Of a stretch of DNA of 64,000 nt, positions 51,794-60,023 are shown in pieces. How positions within the stretch are numbered: position 1 is the stretch's first letter; the number at the start of each line of letters is the position of its first letter. Source of the stretch: Streptomyces caeruleatus (lineage in GTDB: Bacteria > Actinomycetota > Actinomycetes > Streptomycetales > Streptomycetaceae); assembly GCF_001514235.1 (NCBI RefSeq), contig NZ_KQ948926.1:553861-617860 (forward strand), given 5' to 3'. Position numbers and translations under genes: made by a program. Under the pieces are notes generated by a model that was not told the origin of the DNA, ran no database searches, and saw only the letters and a program-made list of their open reading frames with translations.

Positions 51794-53341
51794 ATGGCGC
51801 GTTTCGTACGGTGGACGGCCCTGACAGCGGCCGCTGCCCTGTTGGCCACGGGTTGCAGCGGCGGCTCGTCGGACAGCGCGGATGCCGAGGGAGAGACGAA
51901 CGGCACGGGTTCGTCGGCCTCCTCCGACAGCACGGCGACCCCACTGCCGTCGTCACTGACCTCGCAGAAGCTCGACTGGGGACGCTGCGAGGCCACCGAG
52001 GGCTCCCCCGCGCCGGGCGACGAGTGGCAGTGCGCGACGCTCAAGGCACCGCTGGACTGGTCCGAACCGAAGGGCGAGACGATCGACCTCGCGTTGATCC
52101 GCACCAAGGCCACCGGCGACGACCGCATCGGCTCGTTGCTGTTCAACTTCGGCGGCCCCGGCAGCTCGGGGGTGTCCACACTGTCGTGGTACGCCTCCAC
52201 CGCGTCCGAGTTGGGCAAGCGGTACGACCTGGTGAGCTGGGACCCGCGCGGAGTGGGCGCCAGTGAAGGCGTGCGCTGCCGCGGCGACAAGGAGATCCAG
52301 GCCTCCGAGTCCGTGGACATCACACCGGACACTCCGGCCGAGGAGACGGCGTACTTCCGGGACGCCGCCGCCTTCGGCAAGGGCTGTGAGAAGTCCGCGG
52401 GGCCCCTGATGGCCCATGTGTCGACCACCGACACCGCCCGCGACATGGATCTGATGCGCCAGGTTCTCGGCGACCGCAAGACGCACTACTTCGGCATCTC
52501 CTACGGCACCGAACTCGGCGGTGTCTACGCCCACTTGTTCCCGAAGAACGTCGGACGGCTGATCCTGGACGCGGTCGCCGACCCGGGCGCCGACTCCGCC
52601 GGACACGCCGAGAACCAGGCCAGGGGCTTCCAGCGCGCTCTGAACAACTACCTCCGGTCCACCGGCCAAGGCGCCGAGGAGGGCACGCGGAAGATCGTGA
52701 ACCTGCTGAAGCGGATCGACGTGAGCCCACTGCCGACGTCGTCCGAGCGCAAGCTCACGGAGACGCTCGCGCTCACCGGCATCATCCAGCCGCTGTACAG
52801 CGAGTCGCGGTGGCCGACCCTGACCAGCGCCCTGGAGGCGGCCGAGCAGGGCGACGGCTCGGAACTCCTGGCGCTCGGCGACAGCTACAACGACCGCGAC
52901 CCGTCGGGCCGCTACGGCACGGGGTCCCACTCGCAACGGGTCATATCGTGCCTGGACGACAAGCAGCGGCCGACGGTCGAGGAGACGAAGAAGCTGCTGC
53001 CGAGGTTCGAGAAGGTCTCGCCTGTGTTCGGACCCATGCTGGGCTGGGACACGGCCGGCTGGTGTCACGACTGGCCGGTGGCCGGGCAGTACGACACCCC
53101 GGAGGTGAGCGCGCCGGGTGCGGTACCGATCCTGCTGGTCGGCAACACCGGCGACCCGGCGACGCCCTACGAGGGCACCCGGAGGATGGCGGACGAACTG
53201 GGCAAGGGCGTCGGTGTGGTGCTCACCTGGAAGGGCGAGGGCCACAGCGCGTACGGCAAGGGGAGCGACTGCGTCGACTCGGCGGTGAACGCGTATCTGC
53301 TGGAGGGGGCGGTGCCCGAGGACGGCAAGGTCTGCTCATGA
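51794..53341 (+). CDS. Secreted alpha/beta-hydrolase lipoprotein, SlpD/SlpE paralogue
   Basis: A 515-residue paralogue of the preceding gene. The lipoprotein signal is ARFVRWTALTAAAALLATGC (Cys about 21), followed by a Ser/Thr/Asp-rich linker. Catalytic elements are conserved: FNFGGPGSSG, SWDPRGVG, nucleophile GISYGTELGG, VGNTGDPATPYEGT and GEGHSAY. The central lid region lacks one cysteine pair present in the upstream copy (CTSKTEDC). GGGGGGAAG precedes the ATG. Tandem duplication followed by divergence is the likely history. A strong terminator follows. Confidence 0.9.
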   Translation: MARFVRWTALTAAAALLATGCSGGSSDSADAEGETNGTGSSASSDSTATPLPSSLTSQKLDWGRCEATEGSPAPGDEWQCATLKAPLDWSEPKGETIDLALIRTKATGDDRIGSLLFNFGGPGSSGVSTLSWYASTASELGKRYDLVSWDPRGVGASEGVRCRGDKEIQASESVDITPDTPAEETAYFRDAAAFGKGCEKSAGPLMAHVSTTDTARDMDLMRQVLGDRKTHYFGISYGTELGGVYAHLFPKNVGRLILDAVADPGADSAGHAENQARGFQRALNNYLRSTGQGAEEGTRKIVNLLKRIDVSPLPTSSERKLTETLALTGIIQPLYSESRWPTLTSALEAAEQGDGSELLALGDSYNDRDPSGRYGTGSHSQRVISCLDDKQRPTVEETKKLLPRFEKVSPVFGPMLGWDTAGWCHDWPVAGQYDTPEVSAPGAVPILLVGNTGDPATPYEGTRRMADELGKGVGVVLTWKGEGHSAYGKGSDCVDSAVNAYLLEGAVPEDGKVCS

Positions 53342-53343
53342 CG

Positions 53344-53388
53344 ACGGCGGGGGCTTCGAGCACTCGTGGTACTCGAAGCCCCCGCCGT
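53344..53388. terminator. Bidirectional terminator
   Basis: acggcgggggcttcgag pairs with ctcgaagcccccgccgt (17 bp, 11-nt loop), directly after the second peptidase gene. Confidence 0.92.
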
Positions 53389-53440
53389 GGGAGCCATGTA
53401 CGCCTTACCGGCGAGGGCGAGGAAGCCCGCTCGGTGAACC

Positions 53441-53512
53441 GACTTGGTTCAGCAGACCGGCTCGGGTCAGCGGACCGGCTCGGGTCAGCAGACCGGCTCG
53501 GGTCAGTAGACC
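53441..53512. repeat. 18-bp tandem repeat at the moeZ 3' end
   Basis: Four units of 18 bp of the form ggctcgggtcagcagacc run from 53441 to 53512, the first one diverged. The last unit contains the moeZ stop codon (53503-53505), so expansion began at the gene's end and extended into the spacer. Confidence 0.85.
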
Positions 53513-54681
53513 GGCTTGTCGGGCTCGATCTGGTTGACCCAGCCGATGACGCCGCCGCCGACGTGCACGGCGTCGGCGAAGCCCGCGGACTTCAGGACCG
53601 CGAGGACTTCCGCACTGCGGACACCCGTCTTGCAGTGCAGGACGATCTTCTTGTCCTGCGGAAGACCTTCCAGGGCGGTGCCCATGAGGAACTCGTTCTT
53701 CGGGATCAGCCGGGCGCCGGGGATCGAGACGATCTCGTACTCGTTGATCTCGCGGACGTCGATGATCTCGATGTTCTCGCCGTCGTCGATCCACTCCTTG
53801 AGCTGCTTGGGAGTGATCGTCGAGCCGGCGGCCGCCTCCTGGGCCTCCTCGGAGACGACGCCGCAGAAGGCCTCGTAGTCGATGAGCTCGGTGACGGTCG
53901 GGTTCTCGCCGCAGACCGCGCAGTTCGGGTCCTTGCGGACCTTGACCTGGCGGTACTGCATCTCCAGGGCGTCGTAGATCATCAGACGGCCGACCAGCGG
54001 CTCACCGATGCCGGCGAGAAGCTTGATGGCCTCGTTGACCTGGATGGAGCCGATGGACGCGCAGAGCACGCCCAGGACGCCGCCCTCGGCGCAGGAGGGG
54101 ACCATGCCCGGCGGCGGGGGCTCCGGGTAGAGGCAGCGGTAGCAGGGGCCGTGCTCGGACCAGAAGACGGAGGCCTGGCCGTCGAAGCGGTAGATCGAGC
54201 CCCACACGTACGGCTTGTTCAGCAGCACGCAGGCGTCGTTGACCAGGTAGCGGGTCGCGAAGTTGTCCGTGCCGTCGACGATCAGGTCGTACTGGCTGAA
54301 GATGTCCATCACGTTGTCGGCCTCGAGCCGCTCCTCGTGAAGGATCACGTTCACGTACGGGTTGATGCCGAGGACGGAGTCGCGCGCGGACTCGGCCTTG
54401 GAGCGGCCGATGTCGGCCTGGCTGTGGATGATCTGCCGCTGGAGGTTCGACTCGTCGACCTCGTCGAACTCCACGATGCCGAGCGTGCCGACGCCCGCCG
54501 CGGCCAGGTACATCAGCGCCGGCGAGCCCAGGCCGCCGGCGCCCACACAGAGCACCTTGGCGTTCTTCAGCCGCTTCTGCCCGTCCATCCCGACGTCGGG
54601 GATGATCAGGTGGCGGGAGTACCTGCGAACCTCGTCTACGGTGAGCTCGGAAGCGGGCTCGACCAGGGGTGGCAGCGACAC
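53503..54681 (-). CDS. moeZ: Adenylyltransferase/sulfurtransferase MoeZ
   Basis: MoeZ adenylates and sulfurates small ubiquitin-like sulfur carriers (MoaD, CysO, thiocarboxylate systems). The 392-residue protein has an E1-type N-terminal domain (RYSRHLIIPDVGMDGQKRL, VGAGGLGSPALMYLAAAGVG, DVDESNLQRQIIH-like DEVDESNLQRQ), cysteine pairs CYRC and CAVC for zinc, and a C-terminal rhodanese domain with the active cysteine in HCKTGVRSAE (about 349-358). GTG start with CGGAG 5 nt upstream. A SigR-type promoter precedes it, matching its recalled membership of the S. coelicolor SigR regulon. Confidence 0.95.
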   Translation of the reverse strand: MSLPPLVEPASELTVDEVRRYSRHLIIPDVGMDGQKRLKNAKVLCVGAGGLGSPALMYLAAAGVGTLGIVEFDEVDESNLQRQIIHSQADIGRSKAESARDSVLGINPYVNVILHEERLEADNVMDIFSQYDLIVDGTDNFATRYLVNDACVLLNKPYVWGSIYRFDGQASVFWSEHGPCYRCLYPEPPPPGMVPSCAEGGVLGVLCASIGSIQVNEAIKLLAGIGEPLVGRLMIYDALEMQYRQVKVRKDPNCAVCGENPTVTELIDYEAFCGVVSEEAQEAAAGSTITPKQLKEWIDDGENIEIIDVREINEYEIVSIPGARLIPKNEFLMGTALEGLPQDKKIVLHCKTGVRSAEVLAVLKSAGFADAVHVGGGVIGWVNQIEPDKPVY

Positions 54682-54725
54682 GGGGACTCCGTTGGTCGGT
54701 CGATCACTACGGTTGTTCTCTCCGT

Positions 54726-54751
54726 AACAGTGCCATGGCCTTTTTCATTCC
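54726..54751 (-). promoter_or_regulatory. SigR-type promoter for moeZ
   Basis: On the minus strand GGAAT (54751-54747) and GTT (54728-54726) are separated by exactly 18 bp. The -35 overlaps the stop codon of the upstream spherulin-4 gene, so moeZ can be induced by thiol stress independently of that cluster. Confidence 0.82.
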
Positions 54752-55524
54752 GAGACACCTGTTCCGATCCGCGAGACGATTTCGTCCCAGTAGCCGGGCA
54801 TGGCCTCCCAGGGGTCGGTGCGTCCGCCGCGGTCCGTGCGGTCGGTGAACCAGACGGTCGCGGCGCCCTGCCAGCGGGCGATGCGCAATGCCTCGTCAAG
54901 GTGGCCGAGGGGCACTCCGTGGACGAAGTGGCAGAAGCGGTCGGGCGGGTAGTCCGCCGTCCACTCGGCCACCTGCGACCAGCGGTAGTCACTCCACGAG
55001 CCGCGGAAGGTGACCAGTTGGTCGGCGCACTCGGCGTAGCCCGGGTGGGGGTGGGTGCCGTGGCCGAGGACCATGTGGGCCTCGTCACGCAGCGCGCGGA
55101 GCGTGGTGACCGTGCGGCGGATCTCGGGCAGAGCGGCACGCTCGGTCGGGCAGCGGTCCAGGAAGAAGCCGTCGACCCGGTACCAGTCGAGATAGCGCTG
55201 GGCCTCCGAGATCACCTCGCCGAAGGCGCGGGCGCCCCGTCCCATGTCGATGCGGCCGGCGTCCAGGTGGGCCGTGTCCAGGTGGCCGAGGACGCGGACG
55301 CCCGCGTTGTGGAGCATGCCGGCGGCTTGCAGACAGTGCGGGTCGGGACGGGCTCCGGGGCCGTCGGCGACGTTGAGGACGACCCAGTGCACGGGCGTGC
55401 CGGGCCGGGTGAGTTCGCCCCACTCGGCCTGGGCGAGCAGGGGGTGTGCGTAGCCGGGGACACCGAGGCCGGCGCGGAAGTCCGTGTTCGCCGTGATCGG
55501 CGTGGTGCCGGTCAGATACGGCAT
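54745..55524 (-). CDS. Spherulin-4-like (PelA hydrolase/GH-type) protein
   Basis: A 259-residue TIM-barrel protein of the spherulation-specific family 4 group, related to GH114/GH166-type glycoside hydrolases and to the hydrolase domain of PelA. Recognisable strands are GVPGYAHPLL, VHWVVLNVADGPGARPDPH, VRVLGHLDTAH, WYRVDGFFLDRCPTE (likely catalytic Asp region), VLGHGTHPHPGY and VTFRGSWSDY. No signal peptide is evident, unlike secreted relatives. Its start overlaps the epimerase 3' end by 13 bp, so the two are coupled. It probably trims or binds an aminosugar polymer. Confidence 0.85.
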   Translation of the reverse strand: MPYLTGTTPITANTDFRAGLGVPGYAHPLLAQAEWGELTRPGTPVHWVVLNVADGPGARPDPHCLQAAGMLHNAGVRVLGHLDTAHLDAGRIDMGRGARAFGEVISEAQRYLDWYRVDGFFLDRCPTERAALPEIRRTVTTLRALRDEAHMVLGHGTHPHPGYAECADQLVTFRGSWSDYRWSQVAEWTADYPPDRFCHFVHGVPLGHLDEALRIARWQGAATVWFTDRTDRGGRTDPWEAMPGYWDEIVSRIGTGVSE

Positions 55525-56516
55525 GCCGCCTCCATCCAGATGTCACCCAGAGACTCCTCCAGGTTGATCCGGGGCCGCCAGCCGAGCCGGTCGCGTGCGG
55601 TGCGCACGTCGGCCTGCTGCCAGCTGCCACAGCCGTCCGGGTACGGGTACACGACCGGGGCGGACTGGCCCGCGTGCGCGGCGTGGACCGCGTGGGTCAC
55701 GTGCATCGCGTGGTCCGAGTCGCCACGGGGGTGGCCGATGGACGGGCGCAACGGGCCGGGCGGGCCGTCGAGTTCGTGGAGGGCGCCGCCGTAGCCGGCC
55801 ACGCGGGCGAGCACGGCGGCGGCGTCGCGGAGGCGGACGGCGCGGCCCGAGCCGATGTTGATGACGCCCTGCGCGGCGGACAGCGAGGCGGCGTGGACGG
55901 CGCGGGCGACGTCGCGGACGTCGACGAAGTCGCGTTGGGCGCCGAGGCCGGTGAGTTTGAGCTCGCCGTCGCCCGACTGCATGGCGCGGCGCATGGCCTC
56001 GGCGAGCCGACCGAGAGGCGAGCCGGCCGGGGTGCCGGGGCCGGCGGGTGAGAAGACCCGCAGGACCACGGCGTCCAGGCCGGAGCCCAGGACCAGTTCG
56101 GTGGCGGCGAGTTTGCTGACGCCGTACGGGCCGCCGGGGCGGGGGACGGCGTCCTCGGCCGTGGAGGAGCCGGGCTGGCTCGGGCCGTACTCGGCGCCGC
56201 AGCCGATCTGCACGAGGCGGGCGCCGCACCCGCTGCGTCGCAGGGCCTCGCACACCGTGGCCACGGCGACCGTGTTGTGGCGGGTGAGTTCGCGGGCGCC
56301 GCCTCTGGTGGCACCGGCGCAGTTGATGACGACACCGGGGTGGACCGCGTCGAGGAAGCGGGTGAGGGCACCGGGGCTGCCGGACGCGAGGTCGAAGCGG
56401 ACGTCGGCGTCGTCACCGCGGCCGAGGGCGGTGAGTTGGACGGCGGGGTCGGCGAGGAGACGGTCGGCCACGAAGCGCCCGAGGTAGCCGTTGGCTCCGA
56501 TCAGCAGGACTCTCAT
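55512..56516 (-). CDS. NAD-dependent sugar epimerase/dehydratase
   Basis: A 334-residue extended SDR. The cofactor motif is LLIGANGYLGRFVADRL (about 4-20); the active-site region has GCGAEYGPSQ and PYGVSKLAATE, giving the YxxxK pair near 148-152. C-terminal NIGSGRAVRLRDAAAVLA and LGWRPRINLEESL are typical of nucleotide-sugar epimerases. A His/Ala-rich insert (HAMHVTHAVHAAHAG) lies near 268. It sits in the Pel-like cluster and overlaps the spherulin-4 gene, so it may supply the sugar precursor. Confidence 0.9.
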   Translation of the reverse strand: MRVLLIGANGYLGRFVADRLLADPAVQLTALGRGDDADVRFDLASGSPGALTRFLDAVHPGVVINCAGATRGGARELTRHNTVAVATVCEALRRSGCGARLVQIGCGAEYGPSQPGSSTAEDAVPRPGGPYGVSKLAATELVLGSGLDAVVLRVFSPAGPGTPAGSPLGRLAEAMRRAMQSGDGELKLTGLGAQRDFVDVRDVARAVHAASLSAAQGVINIGSGRAVRLRDAAAVLARVAGYGGALHELDGPPGPLRPSIGHPRGDSDHAMHVTHAVHAAHAGQSAPVVYPYPDGCGSWQQADVRTARDRLGWRPRINLEESLGDIWMEAACRI

Positions 56517-56674
56517 CGGGCGGCTCCCGGGGCCGAGGGGTGGTCGGGTCGGGAGGTGATCATTTGGGGTTCTCCTTCAGGGGGTCTCAGACGGAGGGGT
56601 CGGGGTGGTGATGCCTCCGGTGGTGGGGCGGTGGGTGCTGTGGTGCGAGGCGGTCGGTGCCGCTCGGCGGGGGT

Positions 56675-58084
56675 TCACGGCTGGTCCCGAGTCGCGTGTG
56701 CGGAGGCCCTCGTGAGGGTGCGGGTCGCGTGCAGCAGGAGGATCAGGGCGGCCGTGCCGCAGGCGGCGGTGGGGATGGCGGACGGGCCCCAGGTGTCGAC
56801 GAGGGTCTCGACGGGGGTGGCCAGCCATGCGCAGCCGGGGAGGCGGGCCGCGAAGAGGGCGGCCAGGGCCGCGGCCTCGGCCGAGGCCGCGGCGGTGAGG
56901 ACGAGCCCGGGGGCGTGGGTGAAGCCGTGCGTGGTGAGCAGGCGGGCGAGGAACAGGAGGCCGCCCAGGGTGAGGGCCTGGGGGTAGGCGAGGGGCTCGT
57001 CCAGGACGCTGGTGGTGAGGGTCAGCAGGGCCGCCAGCGCACCGAGATAGAGGGCGAAGGCGCCCAGGAGCAGGGGTTTCGCGGAGGTGGCGAACTCCTC
57101 CAGGGCCCGGCTGGACGAGAGTTTGCGACGGGCCCGTACGGCGAGGAGGTGGGCGCACCATGCCGCGGGGGCGCAGGAGAGGGTGAGGGCCAGGACGGGG
57201 GCGGTGGTGAAAGGCCAGGGGCCGTCGGCCGCGCCGTTCGGGAGGGCGTCGGGCCCTCCGGCGGCGGCTGTCTGGAGGAGCCCGTCGCCGAGGAGGGCGT
57301 AGGCGGCGAGCCAGGTGATGCGGGTGGCGCAGGGGTGTCTGCGGTCCTTGCCTGCGAGGGGGCCTCGGGCCAGGGCCGCGCGCAGGGCGAGGGCCACGGC
57401 GAGGGCTCCTGCGGCGGCCGCGATCAGGCGGGACTGGCCGTGGGTGAGGTGCAGGGCGATTACGGCCGACGTGCAGAGGGCTCCGGGGAGGAGGCTGAGG
57501 AGGATCCAGTCGGCGCGTGCGCGGGGAGCGTCGGGGGGCGCGGGGCTGGGGGGCGCGTCGGCGTCGCGGGGTACTCGGGCGTACATCTCCTCGGCGAGGG
57601 AGAAGACGTCCCGGTGCAGGAAGCGTGACGCGGTGCGGTCGGTGATGCCGTGGGCCTCCAGGCCGGCGGCGATCTCCAAGGGGTCCACCGCGCGTTCGCA
57701 GAGGGCGCGATGACGGTGCATCAGCGCTTTCACGGGGTCCGCGCCGGTGCGGCGAGGGGAGGCGGGACGGGGGCCGGTGGTGCGGGTGGAGGTCGGTGCG
57801 TCGAAGGCGGCGAGCCGCGAGTCGGCAGCGCCTGCCCGGACGCCCCCCTCCGCCGTTTCCGACACGCCCCCCTCCGCCGATTCCGACACGCCCCCCTCCG
57901 CCGTTTCCCGGGCGTCCCCCTCCGCCGTTTCCCGGACGTCCCCCTCCGGCAATTCCTGGACGTCCTCCTCCGCCGTCTCCAGGACGGCTCCCTCCGCCGA
58001 GAGCCACTCCTCCGATCGCTCGTCCCAGGCCCCTGGGCTGGTCGGAGCCCCGGGGCGGTCCAGTCCGCCCAGGCCGCTGCTCAT
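56675..58084 (-). CDS. Polytopic membrane protein of the Pel-like cluster
   Basis: A 469-residue protein with two parts. The first 110 residues are acidic and contain a tandem 8-residue repeat (ETAEGGVS/ETAEGDAR type). A short soluble region (PLEIAAGLEAHGITDRTASRFLHRDVFSLAEEMYARVPR in pieces around 140-175) precedes about eight membrane helices from residue 190 to the end. The C-terminus is basic. It overlaps the glycosyltransferase stop by 4 bp and is therefore co-translated. It could be the export or assembly partner of the glycosyltransferase, in the place of PelG or PelE, but I see no convincing sequence match. Confidence 0.8.
   Translation of the reverse strand: MSSGLGGLDRPGAPTSPGAWDERSEEWLSAEGAVLETAEEDVQELPEGDVRETAEGDARETAEGGVSESAEGGVSETAEGGVRAGAADSRLAAFDAPTSTRTTGPRPASPRRTGADPVKALMHRHRALCERAVDPLEIAAGLEAHGITDRTASRFLHRDVFSLAEEMYARVPRDADAPPSPAPPDAPRARADWILLSLLPGALCTSAVIALHLTHGQSRLIAAAAGALAVALALRAALARGPLAGKDRRHPCATRITWLAAYALLGDGLLQTAAAGGPDALPNGAADGPWPFTTAPVLALTLSCAPAAWCAHLLAVRARRKLSSSRALEEFATSAKPLLLGAFALYLGALAALLTLTTSVLDEPLAYPQALTLGGLLFLARLLTTHGFTHAPGLVLTAAASAEAAALAALFAARLPGCAWLATPVETLVDTWGPSAIPTAACGTAALILLLHATRTLTRASAHATRDQP
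57841..57984. repeat. 24-bp coding tandem repeat, six units
   Basis: Six in-frame 24-bp units begin cgcccccctccgccg or cgtccccctccgccg at 57841, 57865, 57889, 57913, 57937 and 57961, with a partial seventh. They encode the 8-residue acidic repeat in the N-terminus of the polytopic membrane protein. Copy number probably varies between strains. Confidence 0.9.
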
Positions 58085-59817
58085 CGCGCTCCCTCCGTCG
58101 CGGGCAGCGCGGTGGCGCGAACGGGGGCACCCGGCGGCCGGGCCGGGCCGCCGCGGGCCACCAGGCGTGCGGTGCGCTCGGTCCAGCGGCCGGGGACATG
58201 GGCTTCGGCGGGGACGGCGAAGGGCAGCGGGTCTCCGGCCTCGTCCAGAACGAGACGGCGGACCGGCGTGCGGGACACGATCTCCAGGTAAATGCCGTGA
58301 AATGCTGCGACGTTCTGCTCGACGGTGAACAGTTCGAGCGCACGCGCGCGTGCGGCAGCGCCCAGCCGCTCACGGCGCTCGGGGTCGCGCAACAGCGCCA
58401 CGCAGGCCTCTGCGAGCGCCCGCGGATTGCGTGGCGGGACGACGAGACCGGTGCCGCCGATGACCTCCACCACCGCGCCGACGTCGGTGGACACCGTCGC
58501 GCGGCCGCTGAACATGGCCTCGACCAGCCCGATCGGGAAGCCCTCGACGACGCTGGACAGGACGGCCACGGCGCCCGAGGCGTACGCGTCGGCCAGGGTG
58601 GGGATCTCGGGACCGCCGATCTCCTCGAAGGAGACGGGGTTGTCGCCGACGGTGTGCGGGCCCTCGGCCTCGTCGGGGAAGAGCTGCGCGGCGAGCGCCC
58701 TGCAATGACCGAGGTAGGCGGCGCCCTCGGCGCCCGACGGGCTGCCGACGATCCGCAGGCGGGTCTTCGGCTCCTCCTTGCGCACTTCGGCGAAGGCGTG
58801 CAGCAGCGACACGATGTCCTTGGCCGGTTCGATACGGCCGACCCAGACCAGCGAGTCCGGCTCCGCGCACTCCGGGGCCTCGCCGACCTCCGCGAAGCGG
58901 GCGGCGTCCATGCCGGGGTAGACCGTGCGCAGCTTCGCGCGGTCGGCGCCGCAGCGCTCCTGCCAGCGGCGGGCGTGGCCGTTGCCGGGCGTGATGAGGG
59001 CGGCCCGGGCGTAGGTCTCGGCGGCGAGCCTGCCGTGCAGGGCGGCGAGCAGGGAGCGCACGGCGGGCGAGGCCTCGGGGGCGGCGAGGTAGTGGGTGCG
59101 CAGACGGACGCCGTACTCGGTCAGCAGCAGCGGTACTCCGCTGAAGTGGTGGGCGAGCAGGCCGGGCAGGGCCGCGGCGCCGCCGGATGTGGCGTGGCAG
59201 AGGTCGACCGAGCCCAGGCCGTCGTCCTCGTACCAGTCGAGCGAGAGGGGGCGCAGGGCGCGTTCCAGATGCGCGGCGACGGTGAGCAGATCGGGTACGC
59301 GCGCCTCACGCGCCGTGCGCAGGGCGCCCCGCGCCCGGCAGGCGCGCTCAAGGGCGCGTACGGCGACCTCGGAGCGGAGCGCTCCCACGAGGCCGCCCTC
59401 GTCGCGGGCGAGTTCGGCGAGCCCGTACAGCGCGTTGCCGAAACGGTCCGCCTCAGTGGCCGACGCGTGCTGGGCAGCTCCGAATGCGTCTGCGGCGGCC
59501 CCCGGCCCGTCCACGGCGCCCCCCGCACAGAGCGCGCCCACCAGCTCTCCGTAGCTCTCGGCGAACCGTCGGCGCGCGCGGCGGCCGTAGACCACCCCGT
59601 CGTCTTCGGCCGTCCACAGCGGTGCCGTACGCACGCGGCTGACCTGCGGTGGCAGCGGGACCCAGCCCTCGTCCTCCTGGCGCTCGCTGCGGCTGAGCGC
59701 GTAGAGGTCGAACTCGTGCTGTCCGAGCCCGCGCACGAGCCGGTCGCACCAGAGCCTGGCGTCACCGCTCACATACGGATAGCCACCCTCCGCAATCAGT
59801 CCGATGCGCACGAGCAC
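58081..59817 (-). CDS. PelF-like GT4 glycosyltransferase (DUF3492 domain)
   Basis: A 578-residue cytoplasmic glycosyltransferase. It starts with the DUF3492/PelF signature IGLIAEGGYPYVSGDARLWCDRLVRGL, followed by HEFDLYALS. The C-terminal GT-B part has VWVGRIEPAKDIVSLLHAFAEV, RLRIVGSPSGAEG, ADAYASGAVAVLSSVVEGFPIGLVEAMFSGRATVSTDVGAVVEVIGGTG with the EGFPIGLVEA donor site. PelF builds the Pel polysaccharide from UDP-aminosugars; the substrate here is inferred. The central 130-residue region is Ala-rich and more variable. GTG start at 59815-59817, or a second GTG two codons on. Confidence 0.9.
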   Translation of the reverse strand: MLVRIGLIAEGGYPYVSGDARLWCDRLVRGLGQHEFDLYALSRSERQEDEGWVPLPPQVSRVRTAPLWTAEDDGVVYGRRARRRFAESYGELVGALCAGGAVDGPGAAADAFGAAQHASATEADRFGNALYGLAELARDEGGLVGALRSEVAVRALERACRARGALRTAREARVPDLLTVAAHLERALRPLSLDWYEDDGLGSVDLCHATSGGAAALPGLLAHHFSGVPLLLTEYGVRLRTHYLAAPEASPAVRSLLAALHGRLAAETYARAALITPGNGHARRWQERCGADRAKLRTVYPGMDAARFAEVGEAPECAEPDSLVWVGRIEPAKDIVSLLHAFAEVRKEEPKTRLRIVGSPSGAEGAAYLGHCRALAAQLFPDEAEGPHTVGDNPVSFEEIGGPEIPTLADAYASGAVAVLSSVVEGFPIGLVEAMFSGRATVSTDVGAVVEVIGGTGLVVPPRNPRALAEACVALLRDPERRERLGAAARARALELFTVEQNVAAFHGIYLEIVSRTPVRRLVLDEAGDPLPFAVPAEAHVPGRWTERTARLVARGGPARPPGAPVRATALPATEGAR

Positions 59818-60023
59818 ACCCCCGATCTCCCTAAGGGGAGCCGCCGTTCCCCCGGCGGCTCACAGCGGGACGAACGTATGCGGACAAGGCGGTGGCGCGA
59901 CGGACGGTTGTCCATCGCGCCACCAAAAGGGGTGAACGGTCGTAACTTTCCCGTGCAGGTCGCGTTCCGTCGCGCTAGGAGATCAAACGCGCACGCATCG
60001 TCACGCGTGGACGGCCCGGACGG

